55,018 nucleotides of DNA from an uncultured Prevotellaceae bacterium (GTDB taxonomy: Bacteria > Bacteroidota > Bacteroidia > Bacteroidales > Bacteroidaceae), in NCBI GenBank assembly GCA_902761905.1, contig CACWMK010000023.1:1-55018 (forward strand), read 5' to 3'. Below, piece after piece: positions 42,897 to 52,540 of this stretch; position 1 is the first letter of the stretch; each line of letters begins with the position of its first letter. The translations under genes were made by a program, and so were the position numbers. Under the pieces are notes generated by a model. The model was not told the DNA's origin. It searched no databases and saw only the letters and a list, made by a program, of their open reading frames with translations.

Positions 42897-43520
42897 ATGG
42901 CATTATTCAGTAAACAAAATAAGGAGGTTTTTACAAACCCATTAAACGTCGACCATCCTATTCTCGGTCAGGTGCTGGGTATCTGCTCGGCATTGGCTGT
43001 TACATCGCAGCTTAAGCCTGCCATCGTAATGGGACTCGCCGTAACTGTGATTACCGCATTCTCTAACGTGATTATCTCAATCATCCGCAACACTATCCCT
43101 AACCGCATTCGTATTGTGGTTCAGCTGGTGGTTGTGGCTGCGCTGGTAACTATCGTTAGCCAGATTCTGAAGGCTTTCGCCTACGACGTGAGCGTTCAGC
43201 TGTCGGTATATGTAGGTCTTATCATTACCAACTGTATCCTGATGGGCCGCCTCGAGGCGTTCGCCATGCAGAACAAGCCTTGGCCTTCGTTCCTCGATGG
43301 AGTAGGTAACGGTCTTGGCTACGCTATGATTCTGGTTATCGTTGGTGCCGTTCGTGAGTTGCTGGGCCGCGGCAGTCTGCTGGGCTTCCAGATTATCCCC
43401 GATGCCTGCTACGACTTCGGTTACGTAAACAACGGTATGATGACGATGCCGGCTATGGCGCTGATTCTCGTGGGATGTGTGATTTGGGTTCATCGTGCTT
43501 ACTTTTATAAGGAGAAATAA
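42897..43520 (+). CDS. nqrD: Na+-translocating NADH:quinone reductase subunit D
   Basis: A 207-residue integral membrane subunit with about six helices, starting [12 protein letters not shown] at 42897 (the open frame extends to 42864 but overlaps nqrC). '[20 protein letters not shown]', '[17 protein letters not shown]' and '[16 protein letters not shown]' are diagnostic. No break seen. Confidence 0.92.
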   Translation: MALFSKQNKEVFTNPLNVDHPILGQVLGICSALAVTSQLKPAIVMGLAVTVITAFSNVIISIIRNTIPNRIRIVVQLVVVAALVTIVSQILKAFAYDVSVQLSVYVGLIITNCILMGRLEAFAMQNKPWPSFLDGVGNGLGYAMILVIVGAVRELLGRGSLLGFQIIPDACYDFGYVNNGMMTMPAMALILVGCVIWVHRAYFYKEK

Positions 43521-43523
43521 GAT

Positions 43524-44073
43524 ATGGAACACGCAATATCATTACTATTCGAAGACTTCGCTTGGACTCGGTCTCGCTGTGACCTTCGTGCTCACCGTTA
43601 CCGTTCCCGTCAACTATCTGTTGCAGACCAAGGTGCTGGGCCCCGACTGCCTTGTTGAGGGTGTCGACCTCAGCTACCTGTCGTTCATCCTCTTCATCGC
43701 CGTGATTGCCGGTATGGTGCAGTTGGTTGAGATGACGGTCGAGAAGTACTCACCATCGCTCTATGCAGCGCTGGGTATCTTCCTGCCTCTGATTGCCGTA
43801 AACTGCGCTATCATGGGTGCATCGCTGTTCATGCAGCAGCGCATCCTGATGGATCCATCTAACTCGCAGGCCATCACCAGCGTTTGGGATGCCATCGTTT
43901 ATGGCTTCGGCTCTGGTATCGGTTGGGCACTGGCCATCGTGGCTATGGGTGCCATCCGCGAAAAGATGCAGTACAGCGATGTGCCCAAGCCTCTGCAGGG
44001 CCTCGGCATCGTGTTTATCACCGTGGGCCTCATGGCTATGGCTATGATGTGTTTCTCAGGACTGAACATTTAA
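43524..44073 (+). pseudogene. nqrE: Na+-translocating NADH:quinone reductase subunit E, broken near the N-terminus
   Basis: The natural start is ATG 43524 with an AAGGAG ribosome site at 43510-43515; it gives MEHAISLLF (to 43550) and then leaves the NqrE reading. From 43552 the +1 frame continues as normal NqrE ('[20 protein letters not shown]' to 'MCFSGLNI'). The family has about 27 residues, most of the first helix with 'SIFI(D/E)N' and 'GMC..LAVSKK', between these two parts; they are absent, with a frame change. An ORF-caller start at 43495 in the +1 frame is artificial. As written the gene cannot give functional NqrE. Confidence 0.85.
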
Positions 44074-44102
44074 TGTTTAACAATTAATGTTTAAAGTATA
44101 TT

Positions 44103-45327
44103 ATGGCACAGTTTATAGCATATAGTATAGGGGTTTTCCTCGCGGTAATCATCCTGCTGGTGATTATCCTGTTGGTGGCTAAGAAGTATCTCAGCCCCAG
44201 CGGTAATGGGCAACAACCTGATGGCTACCCTCAACCAGAACGGCATTTTCCTGCCTTCGGCTTGTGGTGGTAAGGCCAGCTGCGGACAGTGTAAGGTTCA
44301 GGTGCTCGAGGGCGGTGGCGAGATTCTCGACTCAGAGAAGCCTCACTTCACCCGTAAGCAGATCAAGGACCATTGGCGCCTGGGTTGCCAGTGCAAGGTT
44401 AAGGGCGACCTGAAGATTCACGTAGATGAGTCGATCCTGGGCGTAAAAGAGTACGAGTGTACCGTTATCTCTAACAAGAACGTGGCTACCTTCATCAAGG
44501 AGTTCAAGGTGCAGCTGCCTGCTGGCGAGCACATGGACTTCCTGCCTGGATCGTATGCCCAGATTAAGATTCCTAAGTTCGATTGCATCGACTACGATAA
44601 GGACATCGACAAGAGCCTGATTGGCGACGAGTATCTGCCCAGCTGGGAGAAATTCGGATTGTTCCCACTCAAGTGTAAGAACCCCGAGGACACCATCCGT
44701 GCATACTCTATGGCCAACTATCCTGCCGAGGGCGATGTGTTCATGCTTACCGTACGTATCGCTACACCTCCGTTCAAGGCCGACCGTTCGGGCTTTATGG
44801 ATGTAAACCCTGGTATCGCTTCATCTTACATCTTCTCGCTGAAACCTGGCGACAAGGTAATCATGAGCGGACCTTTCGGCGACTTCCACCCACACTTCGA
44901 CTCGAAGAAGGAGATGATTTGGGTTGGTGGTGGTGCCGGTATGGCTCCTCTGCGCGCTCAGATCATGCACATGACCAAGACGCTGCACACCACCGATCGC
45001 GAGATGCACTACTTCTATGGTGCACGCGCTCTGAACGAGGTGTTCTATCTCGAGGATTTCCTCGGACTGGAGAAGGAGTACCCCAACTTCCACTTCCACC
45101 TGGCACTCGACCGTCCAGACCCAGCAGCCGATGCAGCAGGCGTAAAGTATACTCCAGGCTTTGTACATCAGGTAATGCTGAACACCTATCTGAAGGACCA
45201 CGAGGCTCCCGAGGATATCGAGTACTACATGTGCGGTCCTGGCCCAATGTCGAAGGCCGTTGTATCTATGCTCGACTCGCTCGGCGTAGATCCCGAGTCA
45301 ATCATGTACGATAACTTCGGCGGATAA
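44103..45327 (+). pseudogene. nqrF: Na+-translocating NADH:quinone reductase subunit F, broken after the membrane helix
   Basis: ATG 44103 gives the NqrF N-terminal helix (IAYSIGVFLAVIILLVIILL, then VAKKYLSPSGN), ending at 44207. From 44209 the +1 frame continues as normal NqrF: 2Fe-2S ligands in 'SACGGKASCGQCKVQV' and a later Cys, then the FAD and NAD domains ('SMANYPAEG', 'GPFGDFHPHF', 'VGGGAGMAPLRAQIMHM', 'MYDNFGG' end). About 15 residues normally present between 'SPSGN' and 'GNNLMATLN' (the 'VKITING...EPG' stretch) are missing, with a frame change. An internal ATG at 44206 opens the downstream part, but that form would lack the anchor. Confidence 0.85.
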
Positions 45328-45354
45328 TCCGTTATCCCCCGCAAACAATAAGCA

Positions 45355-45392
45355 AAGTGCAGCGCCATCAAGGTTGCTGCACTTGTTTTTTT
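45355..45392 (+). terminator. Rho-independent terminator of the nqr operon
   Basis: AAGTGCAGC (45355-45363) pairs with GCTGCACTT (45376-45384), followed by G and T7 (45386-45392). A longer outer stem (CCCCCGCAAA at 45335-45344 with TTTGCGGCGGGG at 45395-45406) may also form. Confidence 0.85.
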
Positions 45393-45409
45393 GATTTGCG
45401 GCGGGGATT

Positions 45410-46150
45410 TTACTTGGCGCCGAGGATTTCCTTGGCGCGGGCTATTTGCTCGGCGGTGGGAGTAGCCACGTCTTTCAGGGAATAGGGCACGCCCAACTGC
45501 TCCCACTTGAAGGTGCCCAGAGTGTGGTAGGGCAGAACTTCTACCTTCTGAACGTTCTGCAGAGTGTCGATGGTATGGCGCAGTTGGATGAGTTGCTCCT
45601 CATCGGTAGTGATTCCTGGAACCAACACGTGGCGAATCCATACGGGTTTGTTGATGTCTGACAGATAACGGGCACAATCCAGTATGTTCTCGTTGCCGTG
45701 ACCTGTAAGCCAGCGATGCTTCTCGCTATCGATATGCTTGATGTCGAGCAGCACCAGGTCGGTGGCCTGCATCAGGCGCTCGAACTTACCGAAGAAAGGC
45801 TCCTCGCGGGTAAAAGGCTGGGCAGCGGTGTCGAGACAGGTGTTGATGCCACGGCGATGTGCCTCTTCGAACAGGTCGATAAGGAAATCTATCTGCAGCA
45901 GTGCCTCGCCACCGCTCACGGTAATGCCGCCATCGGGGCCCCAGTAGCTGCGGTAGCGCTCTGCCTTGTCGAGCAGCTCACTGACGGTAGCCGTTGTGCC
46001 GCAAGCATCAGAACCAATACGCCATGTGTCAGGATTGTGGCAGTAGCGACAGCGCATGCGGCAACCCTGCATGAAAATCAAGAACCGAATCCCTGGCCCG
46101 TCAACAGAGCCAAAGGATTCGGTGGAGTGTATGTAGCCTATGCTTGTCAT
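45410..46150 (-). CDS. pflA: Pyruvate formate-lyase activating enzyme
   Basis: A 246-residue radical-SAM enzyme that installs the glycyl radical in PflB. CX3CX2C cluster motif CRMRCRYC near residue 30, 'GGITVSGGEALLQ' (GGE), 'LDIKHIDSEKHRWLTG' and 'WIRHVLVPGITTDE'. Normal length, no lesion seen. Lies 15 bp downstream of pflB and is presumably co-transcribed from the pflB promoter. Confidence 0.93.
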   Translation of the reverse strand: MTSIGYIHSTESFGSVDGPGIRFLIFMQGCRMRCRYCHNPDTWRIGSDACGTTATVSELLDKAERYRSYWGPDGGITVSGGEALLQIDFLIDLFEEAHRRGINTCLDTAAQPFTREEPFFGKFERLMQATDLVLLDIKHIDSEKHRWLTGHGNENILDCARYLSDINKPVWIRHVLVPGITTDEEQLIQLRHTIDTLQNVQKVEVLPYHTLGTFKWEQLGVPYSLKDVATPTAEQIARAKEILGAK

Positions 46151-46165
46151 ACTAAAGATGCAAGT

Positions 46166-48352
46166 TTACAGACTCTCGTGAGATTGACGTGCAATAACAT
46201 CCTCCTGCTGCTCGCGAGTGAGGTCGATGAACTTCACAGCGTAACCCGATACACGGATGGTGAAGTTAGCGTACTCGGGCTTCTCAGGATGCTCCATAGC
46301 ATCGCGCAGCTTGTCAACACCAAACACGTTCACATTCAGGTGGTGAGCACCACGGCTGAAGTAACCGTCCATCACGCGAACCAGAGTGTTGGCACGCTCC
46401 TCGTCGTTCTGGCCCAGAGTGTTGGGGCTGATGGTCTGAGTGTTCGAGATACCGTCGAGGGCATACTCGTAAGGCAGCTTAGCTACTGAGTTGAGCGAAG
46501 CCAGCAGACCGTTCTTCTCGGCACCATAGCTTGGGTTTGCACCAGGAGCCAGAGGAGTACCGGCACGGCGTCCGTCGGGCAGGTTGCCTGTGTACTTACC
46601 ATATACCACGTTAGATGTGATGGTAAGGATAGAGCAGGTTGGGGTAGCGTTACGGTAGGTTGCGTGCTTACGGATCTTCTTAACGAAGGTCTTCAGCAAC
46701 CATACTGCAATCTCGTCGGCGCGGTCGTCGTCGTTACCGTAGCGTGGGAAGTCGCCCTCGGCTACATAGTCAACGTTGAATCCCTCCTCATCGCGGATCA
46801 TCTTTACTTTCGCATACTTAACAGCAGAGATAGAGTCGACAACGTGTGAGAAACCTGCGATACCGGTAGCGAATGTTCGACGTACGTTGGTATCGATCAG
46901 GGCCATCTCGGCAGCCTCGTAGAAGTACTTATCGTGCATGTAGTGGATGAGGTTCAGAGTGTTTACATATACACCAGCCAGCCAGTCCATAGCCTGGTCG
47001 AAGCGTGGAGCCAGCTCCTCCCATGTCAGGTACTCGTCCTTGATGGGGCGGAAACCAGGAGCAACCTGCTCGCGGGTCTTGGCGTCGACACCACCGTTAC
47101 ATGCATAGAGGAAACACTTAGCCAGGTTGGCGCGTGCATCATCGCCCCATACAGGACGCATCACCTCGTCGTTCTCGTACTGGATCGAGCTGGTCTTAAC
47201 CGAGATCATAGCAGCGTACTTCTTGAAGTTCTCGGTCAAACGTGGAGAATAAAGTACGGTGAGGTTTGGCTCGGGCGAAGGACCCATGTTCTCCAGAGTG
47301 TGCAGGAAACGGTAGTCGTTCTTGGTCACCATGTGGCGTCCGTCCATACCCATACCACCTACCTCGAGAGTAGCCCAAACGGGGTCGCCCGAGAACAGCT
47401 CGTTGTACGATGGGATACGTGCGAACTTAACCATGCGGAACTTCATTACCAGGTGGTCGATGAGCTCCTGAGCCTCGGCCTCGGTAAGAGTTCCCTCTTC
47501 CATATCGCGCTGGATGTAGATATCAAGGAATGTAGATACACGACCTACCGACATGGCAGCACCGTTCTGAGTCTTGATGGCAGCCAGGTAGCCGAAGTAC
47601 AGCCACTGTACAGCCTCGCGAGCGTTGTTAGCTGGCTGAGAGATGTCGAATCCGTAGATCTCGGCCATAGCCTTCATCTCCTTCAGGGCCTTAATCTGCA
47701 TTGAGATCTCCTCACGCTGACGGATGATATCGTCGCTCATTACACCGGCACCGCAGTTGCGCTTGTCGGCCTCCTTCTCGGCGATGATGAAGTCGATACC
47801 GTAGAGAGCCACACGACGGTAGTCGCCCACGATACGGCCACGACCATAAGTGTCGGGCAGACCGGTCAGGATGTGGTTGTGACGCACGTGCTTCATCTCC
47901 TCGGTGTAAGCATCGAATACGCCCTCGTTGTGGGTCTTGCAATACTTGGTGAAGATCTCGTGCAGCTTCTCTGATGGCTTGTAACCATAGTTAGTGCAAG
48001 CCTGCTCAGCCATCTTGATACCGCCAAAAGGCATGAAGGCGCGCTTAAGGGGTTTATCGGTCTGCAGACCAACTACCTTCTCCAGCTCCTTCTTACTCTC
48101 GTCGATGTAGCCAGGTCCATAGGCTGTCATGCTCGATACGATCTCTGTCTCCATGTCGAGCACACCGCCCTTGGCACGCTCCTCCTTCTGCAGTTCCTGC
48201 AGACGTCCCCACAGTGTGTTGGTAGCCTCTGTAGGCTCAGCCAGGAAGCTCTCGTCGCCCTCGTAAGCTGTGTAGTTGTTCTGAATAAAGTCTCTGAGAT
48301 TGACCTCCTCGGTCCATTTGGTTCCTTTAAAACCACGCCATTCTTTACGCAT
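46166..48352 (-). CDS. pflB: Pyruvate formate-lyase missing its active-site Cys-Cys segment
   Basis: A 728-residue glycyl-radical enzyme converting pyruvate + CoA to acetyl-CoA + formate. Glycyl-radical site 'RVSGYAVKF' near the C-terminus, '[16 protein letters not shown]' and '[15 protein letters not shown]' are all present. But after 'MRPVWGDD' the sequence jumps to '[16 protein letters not shown]' (join near 47137). In the family about 20 residues lie here ('..IACCVS....K.MQFFG'), including the catalytic Cys418-Cys419 pair of the E. coli enzyme. They are lost in frame. As written the protein should be inactive. Confidence 0.9.
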   Translation of the reverse strand: MRKEWRGFKGTKWTEEVNLRDFIQNNYTAYEGDESFLAEPTEATNTLWGRLQELQKEERAKGGVLDMETEIVSSMTAYGPGYIDESKKELEKVVGLQTDKPLKRAFMPFGGIKMAEQACTNYGYKPSEKLHEIFTKYCKTHNEGVFDAYTEEMKHVRHNHILTGLPDTYGRGRIVGDYRRVALYGIDFIIAEKEADKRNCGAGVMSDDIIRQREEISMQIKALKEMKAMAEIYGFDISQPANNAREAVQWLYFGYLAAIKTQNGAAMSVGRVSTFLDIYIQRDMEEGTLTEAEAQELIDHLVMKFRMVKFARIPSYNELFSGDPVWATLEVGGMGMDGRHMVTKNDYRFLHTLENMGPSPEPNLTVLYSPRLTENFKKYAAMISVKTSSIQYENDEVMRPVWGDDARANLAKCFLYACNGGVDAKTREQVAPGFRPIKDEYLTWEELAPRFDQAMDWLAGVYVNTLNLIHYMHDKYFYEAAEMALIDTNVRRTFATGIAGFSHVVDSISAVKYAKVKMIRDEEGFNVDYVAEGDFPRYGNDDDRADEIAVWLLKTFVKKIRKHATYRNATPTCSILTITSNVVYGKYTGNLPDGRRAGTPLAPGANPSYGAEKNGLLASLNSVAKLPYEYALDGISNTQTISPNTLGQNDEERANTLVRVMDGYFSRGAHHLNVNVFGVDKLRDAMEHPEKPEYANFTIRVSGYAVKFIDLTREQQEDVIARQSHESL

Positions 48353-48405
48353 AAATCAATTAGTGTTTTATATAAAAAAAATAATACCTATTGCAAAATC
48401 GGCTG

Positions 48406-48436
48406 CAAAGGTACTATTTTTTTTTGAATTACGCAA
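48406..48436 (-). promoter_or_regulatory. Promoter of pflB-pflA
   Basis: On the minus strand TTTG (48436-48433), 19 bp, TACCTTTG (48413-48406): a canonical Bacteroidetes promoter about 50 nt upstream of the pflB ATG. Confidence 0.7.
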
Positions 48437-48481
48437 ATATTTACGTAACTAGAAATGATTATTTGATTTGGCGCAATTATT

Positions 48482-50362
48482 TTATTTTACCAACTTTTTG
48501 CCATCTACCACGTAAATGCCGTGTGGCAGCTCGTCGAGCGATGTGGCCTGCATACGTGCACCGTTCAGGTTGTAGATGCCCTTCGATGTGTTGAGTGTGC
48601 GGTCGCTCTTCACAGTGCTGATGCCTGTGGTAGGCTCGCCACCGTTAAGTCCGCGAACGAATCCTGCGTACACGTGCTTGCGGTAGTTGTTCAGGTCCCA
48701 GATGCCTACAGGTGTGTTGGCACGCCATCCGCTGTTGCTGGGCGAGTCGTTGGTACACCACTGGCAGATGCCCCACTGCTGCTCGGCAGGGATGATGGTG
48801 AGGTACTGCTGGATAATCCACTCGTAGAAGTTAGCCATCTCCTTGTGCTGGGCTTCAGTCATATTGCCAGTAGCAACGCTTTTGCCGCTGGCATCGTTAT
48901 ACCCCATATCCAGCTCGCTTACACGAACCAGTTTGCCTGATGCTGCCATTGCCTTGAACATACCGGTGATGGCTGTCTTCAGAGTGTTCTGTGAATTGCT
49001 GTTCTTATTAAACGAGATGTGCATCTGTGTGCCAATACCATCAATCTTGGTCACTCCGTCGGCCTCCCATTTCTTAATCCAACCAATGATCGACCAGACT
49101 TTTTTACTGGCCTTGATACCATTCTTCGTTGTCAGGTCCCAAGTCCCCTCCAGGTTGTAGTCGTTGATGAAAAGTTTGACGTCCTCTGGGCCATACTTGC
49201 GAGCCAGACGACAGGCCTGACGTACGTACTCCAGGTCGCCCATGTAGTCCTGCCAGTAGAATGCACTGCCGCCTACGTCCCATGTAGCATCGGGATTGCC
49301 GTTAGGGTTGTAAGCATCAGAGTGCTGCAGCAGATAGTTGCCGCTTCCGTCGTTGCCACCGCCGCCGATGGCCTCGTTTATCAGGTCCCAACCCTTAACC
49401 TTACCGTCGCAGGCTTCCATCATACCCTTAATCCACTTGTCCATGGCGTATACCAGAGTGTCGTGCATCTCCTGGGCTGTCTGGGGGATTGTGGCGACTT
49501 TATTTCCCTCGAACTTGATGTTCTTGATATATACATCTCCGATGTAGTTGGGGATGTGAAGAAGCATAAAGCTACTCTCTATTGCGGGCTTGATGTCTAC
49601 TGAAACATCCTGCCACTCGTCGGTAAAGTTGACACTGAAACTAGGACCGTTTACACTCCAACTTCCCAGTCGACCATCTATTCTGCCAGACTTTGAACCT
49701 TTCACAGTAAATGTCATTTTGTAGGTTTTGGTTGTTTCAAGATTGATGTTGTCCATCGCTACAAACTGAATCTCCCACGACTTTGACTTGGTGGTAACAA
49801 CCTTCAGACCATCGGTGCTGTTGAATGAAAGTGTATAACCGTTTTCGGTCTCGTCTGCTTTCCAGCCTACTGACTTATCCTTGCGGAAGTCCTTGCTTGC
49901 TACCTCAGTATATGTCTCTTCGCCATTTGGGTCTGGCTTATCAGCAAGTAGTCTCAATAGCCATCCCTTGGGCTGCTGCGAGTGCCATCCCAGTGTGTGG
50001 CCGTATACGTTCAGACCGGCATCAGTAGCGGCTTTCACATAGTTCTTTACTGTGGTGAAGTTCATGTTACCATTGCCGTCCACGCAACTGGCCATCTTCA
50101 TGGCGTTGCCTGCTACAGTCTCGGTAAAGTTGGCATTGGTCAGCTTATATACCGTGGTTTTCTTCAGATAGTCGTTTACGGTAGTACCGGCTCCAAGCTT
50201 AAAGTTTGGATAGTTAATGGTGTCGATATACTCCTTCAGACCCTTGTAATTGTCCAGGTAACGATAGTTGTCGTCGTTAGGTTTACCCTGTTCAAATCTC
50301 TCTTGTGCCATCGCCGGAGCCATCATGCTGGCGGCAAGCACACACATTAATAGTTTCTTCAT
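48482..50362 (-). CDS. Secreted GH10 endo-beta-1,4-xylanase with inserted CBM
   Basis: A 626-residue secreted xylanase: signal peptide (MKKLLMCVLAASMMAPAMA); first part of the GH10 barrel (about 60-145, 'NVYGHTLGWHSQQPKGWL'); an inserted CBM4/9-type module (about 160-290, 'SWSVNGPSFSVNFTDEWQDV'); then the rest of the barrel with acid/base Glu330 in 'GWDLINEAIGGGG' and nucleophile Glu483 in 'VRVSELDMGY'. The C-terminal ~45 residues ('GIYNLNGARMQATSLDELPH...GKKLVK') are a tail common in secreted Prevotella proteins, perhaps a sorting or anchoring signal. The barrel split by a CBM is the rumen/gut Bacteroidetes Xyn10 arrangement. It degrades xylan outside the cell. Confidence 0.9.
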   Translation of the reverse strand: MKKLLMCVLAASMMAPAMAQERFEQGKPNDDNYRYLDNYKGLKEYIDTINYPNFKLGAGTTVNDYLKKTTVYKLTNANFTETVAGNAMKMASCVDGNGNMNFTTVKNYVKAATDAGLNVYGHTLGWHSQQPKGWLLRLLADKPDPNGEETYTEVASKDFRKDKSVGWKADETENGYTLSFNSTDGLKVVTTKSKSWEIQFVAMDNINLETTKTYKMTFTVKGSKSGRIDGRLGSWSVNGPSFSVNFTDEWQDVSVDIKPAIESSFMLLHIPNYIGDVYIKNIKFEGNKVATIPQTAQEMHDTLVYAMDKWIKGMMEACDGKVKGWDLINEAIGGGGNDGSGNYLLQHSDAYNPNGNPDATWDVGGSAFYWQDYMGDLEYVRQACRLARKYGPEDVKLFINDYNLEGTWDLTTKNGIKASKKVWSIIGWIKKWEADGVTKIDGIGTQMHISFNKNSNSQNTLKTAITGMFKAMAASGKLVRVSELDMGYNDASGKSVATGNMTEAQHKEMANFYEWIIQQYLTIIPAEQQWGICQWCTNDSPSNSGWRANTPVGIWDLNNYRKHVYAGFVRGLNGGEPTTGISTVKSDRTLNTSKGIYNLNGARMQATSLDELPHGIYVVDGKKLVK

Positions 50363-50407
50363 TTGCTGAATGTTGATAATATTTAAACTTTAGTTCGAAT
50401 TCGGCTG

Positions 50408-50415
50408 CAAAGGTA
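50408..50415 (-). promoter_or_regulatory. -7 box of the xylanase gene
   Basis: TACCTTTG on the minus strand (plus CAAAGGTA), about 45 nt upstream of the ATG at 50362. No good -33 element seen. Confidence 0.5.
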
Positions 50416-50489
50416 TACATAATTTCTGAGATAACAGCCAATAAGACGAAAAAAAGAGGCGAAACATTGCGCTTAGTGTTGTCGGGGCG

Positions 50490-52103
50490 TTAGTTTTTTA
50501 ACTGTAACACTGTCACACTGTCACGCGCAGCATTGATGATGGTGGGGCGATGGGTGATGAACAACATGGTGGTGCTGGGGTAGTGGTCGAACAGTCGGCG
50601 ATACAGTTCCTGCTCGGTGGGTTCGTCGAGCGAGCTGCTTATCTCGTCGAGCAGCATTATGTCGCCGCCACGCAGCAGTCCGCGGGCTATGGCTATGCGC
50701 TGTGCCTGTCCCTCGCTCAGTCCGCTGCCGCGCTCGCCCAGTTCGGTGTCCAGTCCGTCGGGCAGATCGGCCACAAAGTCGGCGCATGCCGTGTGCAGCG
50801 CCTCGCGCAGTTCATCGTCGGTGGCGGTGGGCTTGGCCAGCTGCAGATTGTAGCGTATGGTGCCGCTCATCAGCGTGTTGCCCTGTGGCACAAAGCAGAG
50901 TGTGCCGGCCACCTTCAGCTGTCCCTCGGTGGGCTGGATAAATCCCAGAATCAGTCGGAACAGCGTGGTCTTGCCAATGCCCGTCTGTCCCATGATGGCT
51001 GTCTTTGAGCCTGGCGCAAAGTGGTGGGTGAAGTGGGAGAGTATCTCGCGGTCGCCCTTAGCGTAGCTGAAGCTCACGTCATCGAAGTCCACCGATGCCG
51101 GTGCTATAGCCGCATTCTGCTGCGGCTGATATCCGCCTGTAGAGCATCCGTCAGCGGCTTCGCCCTCCAGTTCGTTCAGTCGGTCAATGCTGGCGGTGGC
51201 GTGTATGATGGTGGGCATCTGGTTTAGCAGTTGCAGTATGGGGTGCTGTATCATACCCACCAGTTGCAGGAATGATGTCATCACACCGAATGTGATGGTG
51301 CCGTTGCGCAGACTGATGCCGCCCCACACAAAGGCCAGCAGATATCCCAATCCGAAGGCGCAACCCATGATGAGTCGGGTGATGACGGTGAACCGTGTGC
51401 GGCGCACCACGTTGCCCTGCAGTCGCTGCTGCATAGCGTCCAGTCGGTCGGTCACCCACTGCTCTGAGCCCAGCGAGCGCAGCACGGCGTTGTGTTCCAT
51501 GCCCTCCTGCACCTGCATCTGTATGCGGCTCTCGTCCTGTCGTATGTCAAGCGTCATCTGGCGCAGTCGGCGTGCTATCAGCTTGCCGAAGATGATGGCC
51601 AGCGGGGTTAGCAACAGCAGTGCCCATGCCAGTCGAGCGTCGAACCATCGCATCAGCATGAATGCTCCGCACAGTTGTATCACCGTGATGGCCATCTGCG
51701 GTATGGTGTCGGTGCAGATGGTGCTCACCTGTTCGATGTCCTTGGCCAGTCGCGATGTCACGTCGCCCGAGTGCAGCTCTTGCTCGTCGAATAGCTGGCG
51801 GCGAAACAGACTGCTGAATATTCGCAGTCGCAGCCAGTTGGTCTGTCGCACTTCGGCGGTGGTGGTAAGCCAGTAGCCCACCTGTCGCAGCACCACGCCG
51901 CCCACCACGGTAAGCACCAGCAGGCATACCATGTGGATTACGTCCTGGGTAGTGCCCGTGCGTATGGTCTCGTCGATGAACCGTCGGCTCAGCCATACCA
52001 TCATCAGTCCGAGCACCACCTGCCCGATACCCGTCACTATGCGTACAGCCGTGTTCCACCGTATGCCAAGCGAGTTGTGCCAGAACCAGAGGATATACTT
52101 CAT
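50490..52103 (-). CDS. ABC exporter (permease-ATPase half-transporter)
   Basis: A 537-residue half-transporter: six transmembrane helices in residues 1-300, then the ATPase with Walker A GQTGIGKT, Q-loop 'FVPQGNTLMSGTIRYNLQL', signature 'LSEGQAQRIAIARGLL' and Walker B 'DIMLLDEISSSLDEP'. No N-terminal C39 peptidase. Its position at the end of the HPrK-like/S26/PqqD operon suggests export of the product made there. 18 bp after the PqqD gene. Confidence 0.85.
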   Translation of the reverse strand: MKYILWFWHNSLGIRWNTAVRIVTGIGQVVLGLMMVWLSRRFIDETIRTGTTQDVIHMVCLLVLTVVGGVVLRQVGYWLTTTAEVRQTNWLRLRIFSSLFRRQLFDEQELHSGDVTSRLAKDIEQVSTICTDTIPQMAITVIQLCGAFMLMRWFDARLAWALLLLTPLAIIFGKLIARRLRQMTLDIRQDESRIQMQVQEGMEHNAVLRSLGSEQWVTDRLDAMQQRLQGNVVRRTRFTVITRLIMGCAFGLGYLLAFVWGGISLRNGTITFGVMTSFLQLVGMIQHPILQLLNQMPTIIHATASIDRLNELEGEAADGCSTGGYQPQQNAAIAPASVDFDDVSFSYAKGDREILSHFTHHFAPGSKTAIMGQTGIGKTTLFRLILGFIQPTEGQLKVAGTLCFVPQGNTLMSGTIRYNLQLAKPTATDDELREALHTACADFVADLPDGLDTELGERGSGLSEGQAQRIAIARGLLRGGDIMLLDEISSSLDEPTEQELYRRLFDHYPSTTMLFITHRPTIINAARDSVTVLQLKN

Positions 52104-52121
52104 TTTTAAGTCTCCTACGGA

Positions 52122-52397
52122 TTATACTGATTCAACGACGTTTACGGCTTTCCACTCATCGATGATAGCAGCCACGTCGCGGCGTGCCTCGTCGGGTGTC
52201 ACTTCGTATTCGTTGCACAGCTTGTCGGCCAGCGCCTCGATGGTAAACTCGCCCATAGCCTGTGCCTGTTGCCACAGCCATGCAGCGGTCTCGTTGAGTG
52301 CCAGCATCTTACCAAAGTTGATAGCATCTAGGCCTTCGCCCACAATCACATTCTCGCCGCACACCTGGCGCAGCACAAATCCATTCTTTATCTTCAT
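52122..52397 (-). CDS. PqqD-family RiPP recognition protein
   Basis: A 91-residue protein of the PqqD family ('NGFVLRQVCGENVIVGEG', 'ALNETAAWLWQQAQ', 'YEVTPDEARRDVAAIIDEW'). PqqD domains (RREs) bind leader peptides of ribosomal peptides and present them to modifying enzymes. No radical SAM or other known modifying enzyme is adjacent. Its stop codon lies inside a CTACGGATTATAC word (52115-52127) that recurs at 54193. Upstream are three 8-bp tandem repeats and a REP-like element. Confidence 0.85.
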   Translation of the reverse strand: MKIKNGFVLRQVCGENVIVGEGLDAINFGKMLALNETAAWLWQQAQAMGEFTIEALADKLCNEYEVTPDEARRDVAAIIDEWKAVNVVESV

Positions 52398-52409
52398 ATT
52401 TTTTATTTT

Positions 52410-52433
52410 ACTATTTTACTATTTCACTATTTT
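52410..52433 (-). repeat. Three 8-bp tandem repeats (ACTATTTT)
   Basis: ACTATTTT at 52410-52417, ACTATTTC at 52418-52425 and ACTATTTT at 52426-52433, just upstream of the PqqD start. They may be a length-variable spacer affecting translation of pqqD; inference. Confidence 0.6.
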
Positions 52434-52540
52434 GTCATGTCGAGCGTAGTCGAGACATCTCTTACAGAGATCATGAGATTTCTTGGACAAGCCAAGCGGC
52501 AGAGCCGAGCGCTCCATGCGCTCCGCTTAGTCGAGATGAC
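52434..52540. repeat. REP-like palindromic element A
   Basis: Left arm GTCATGTCGAGCGTAGTCGA starts at 52434; right arm CTCCGCTTAGTCGAGATGAC is at 52521-52540. Arms are reverse complements with few mismatches (GTCAT.TCGA...). Between them are smaller inverted repeats (ATCTC...GAGAT, CTTGG...CCAAG). It shares both arms with element B at 54235-54388. The stop codon of the S26 gene (52527-52529) lies inside the right arm. Confidence 0.75.

Noticed and set aside
43495-44073. NqrE starting at 43495 as an intact gene
   Set aside because: That start overlaps nqrD and its first residues do not resemble NqrE; the natural MEHAISL start at 43524 is in another frame.
49019-51876. Long plus-strand ORFs opposite the xylanase and ABC genes
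   Set aside because: They are antisense frames of strongly supported genes, with compositions rich in Ser/Arg/Ala or Val and no recognisable motifs.
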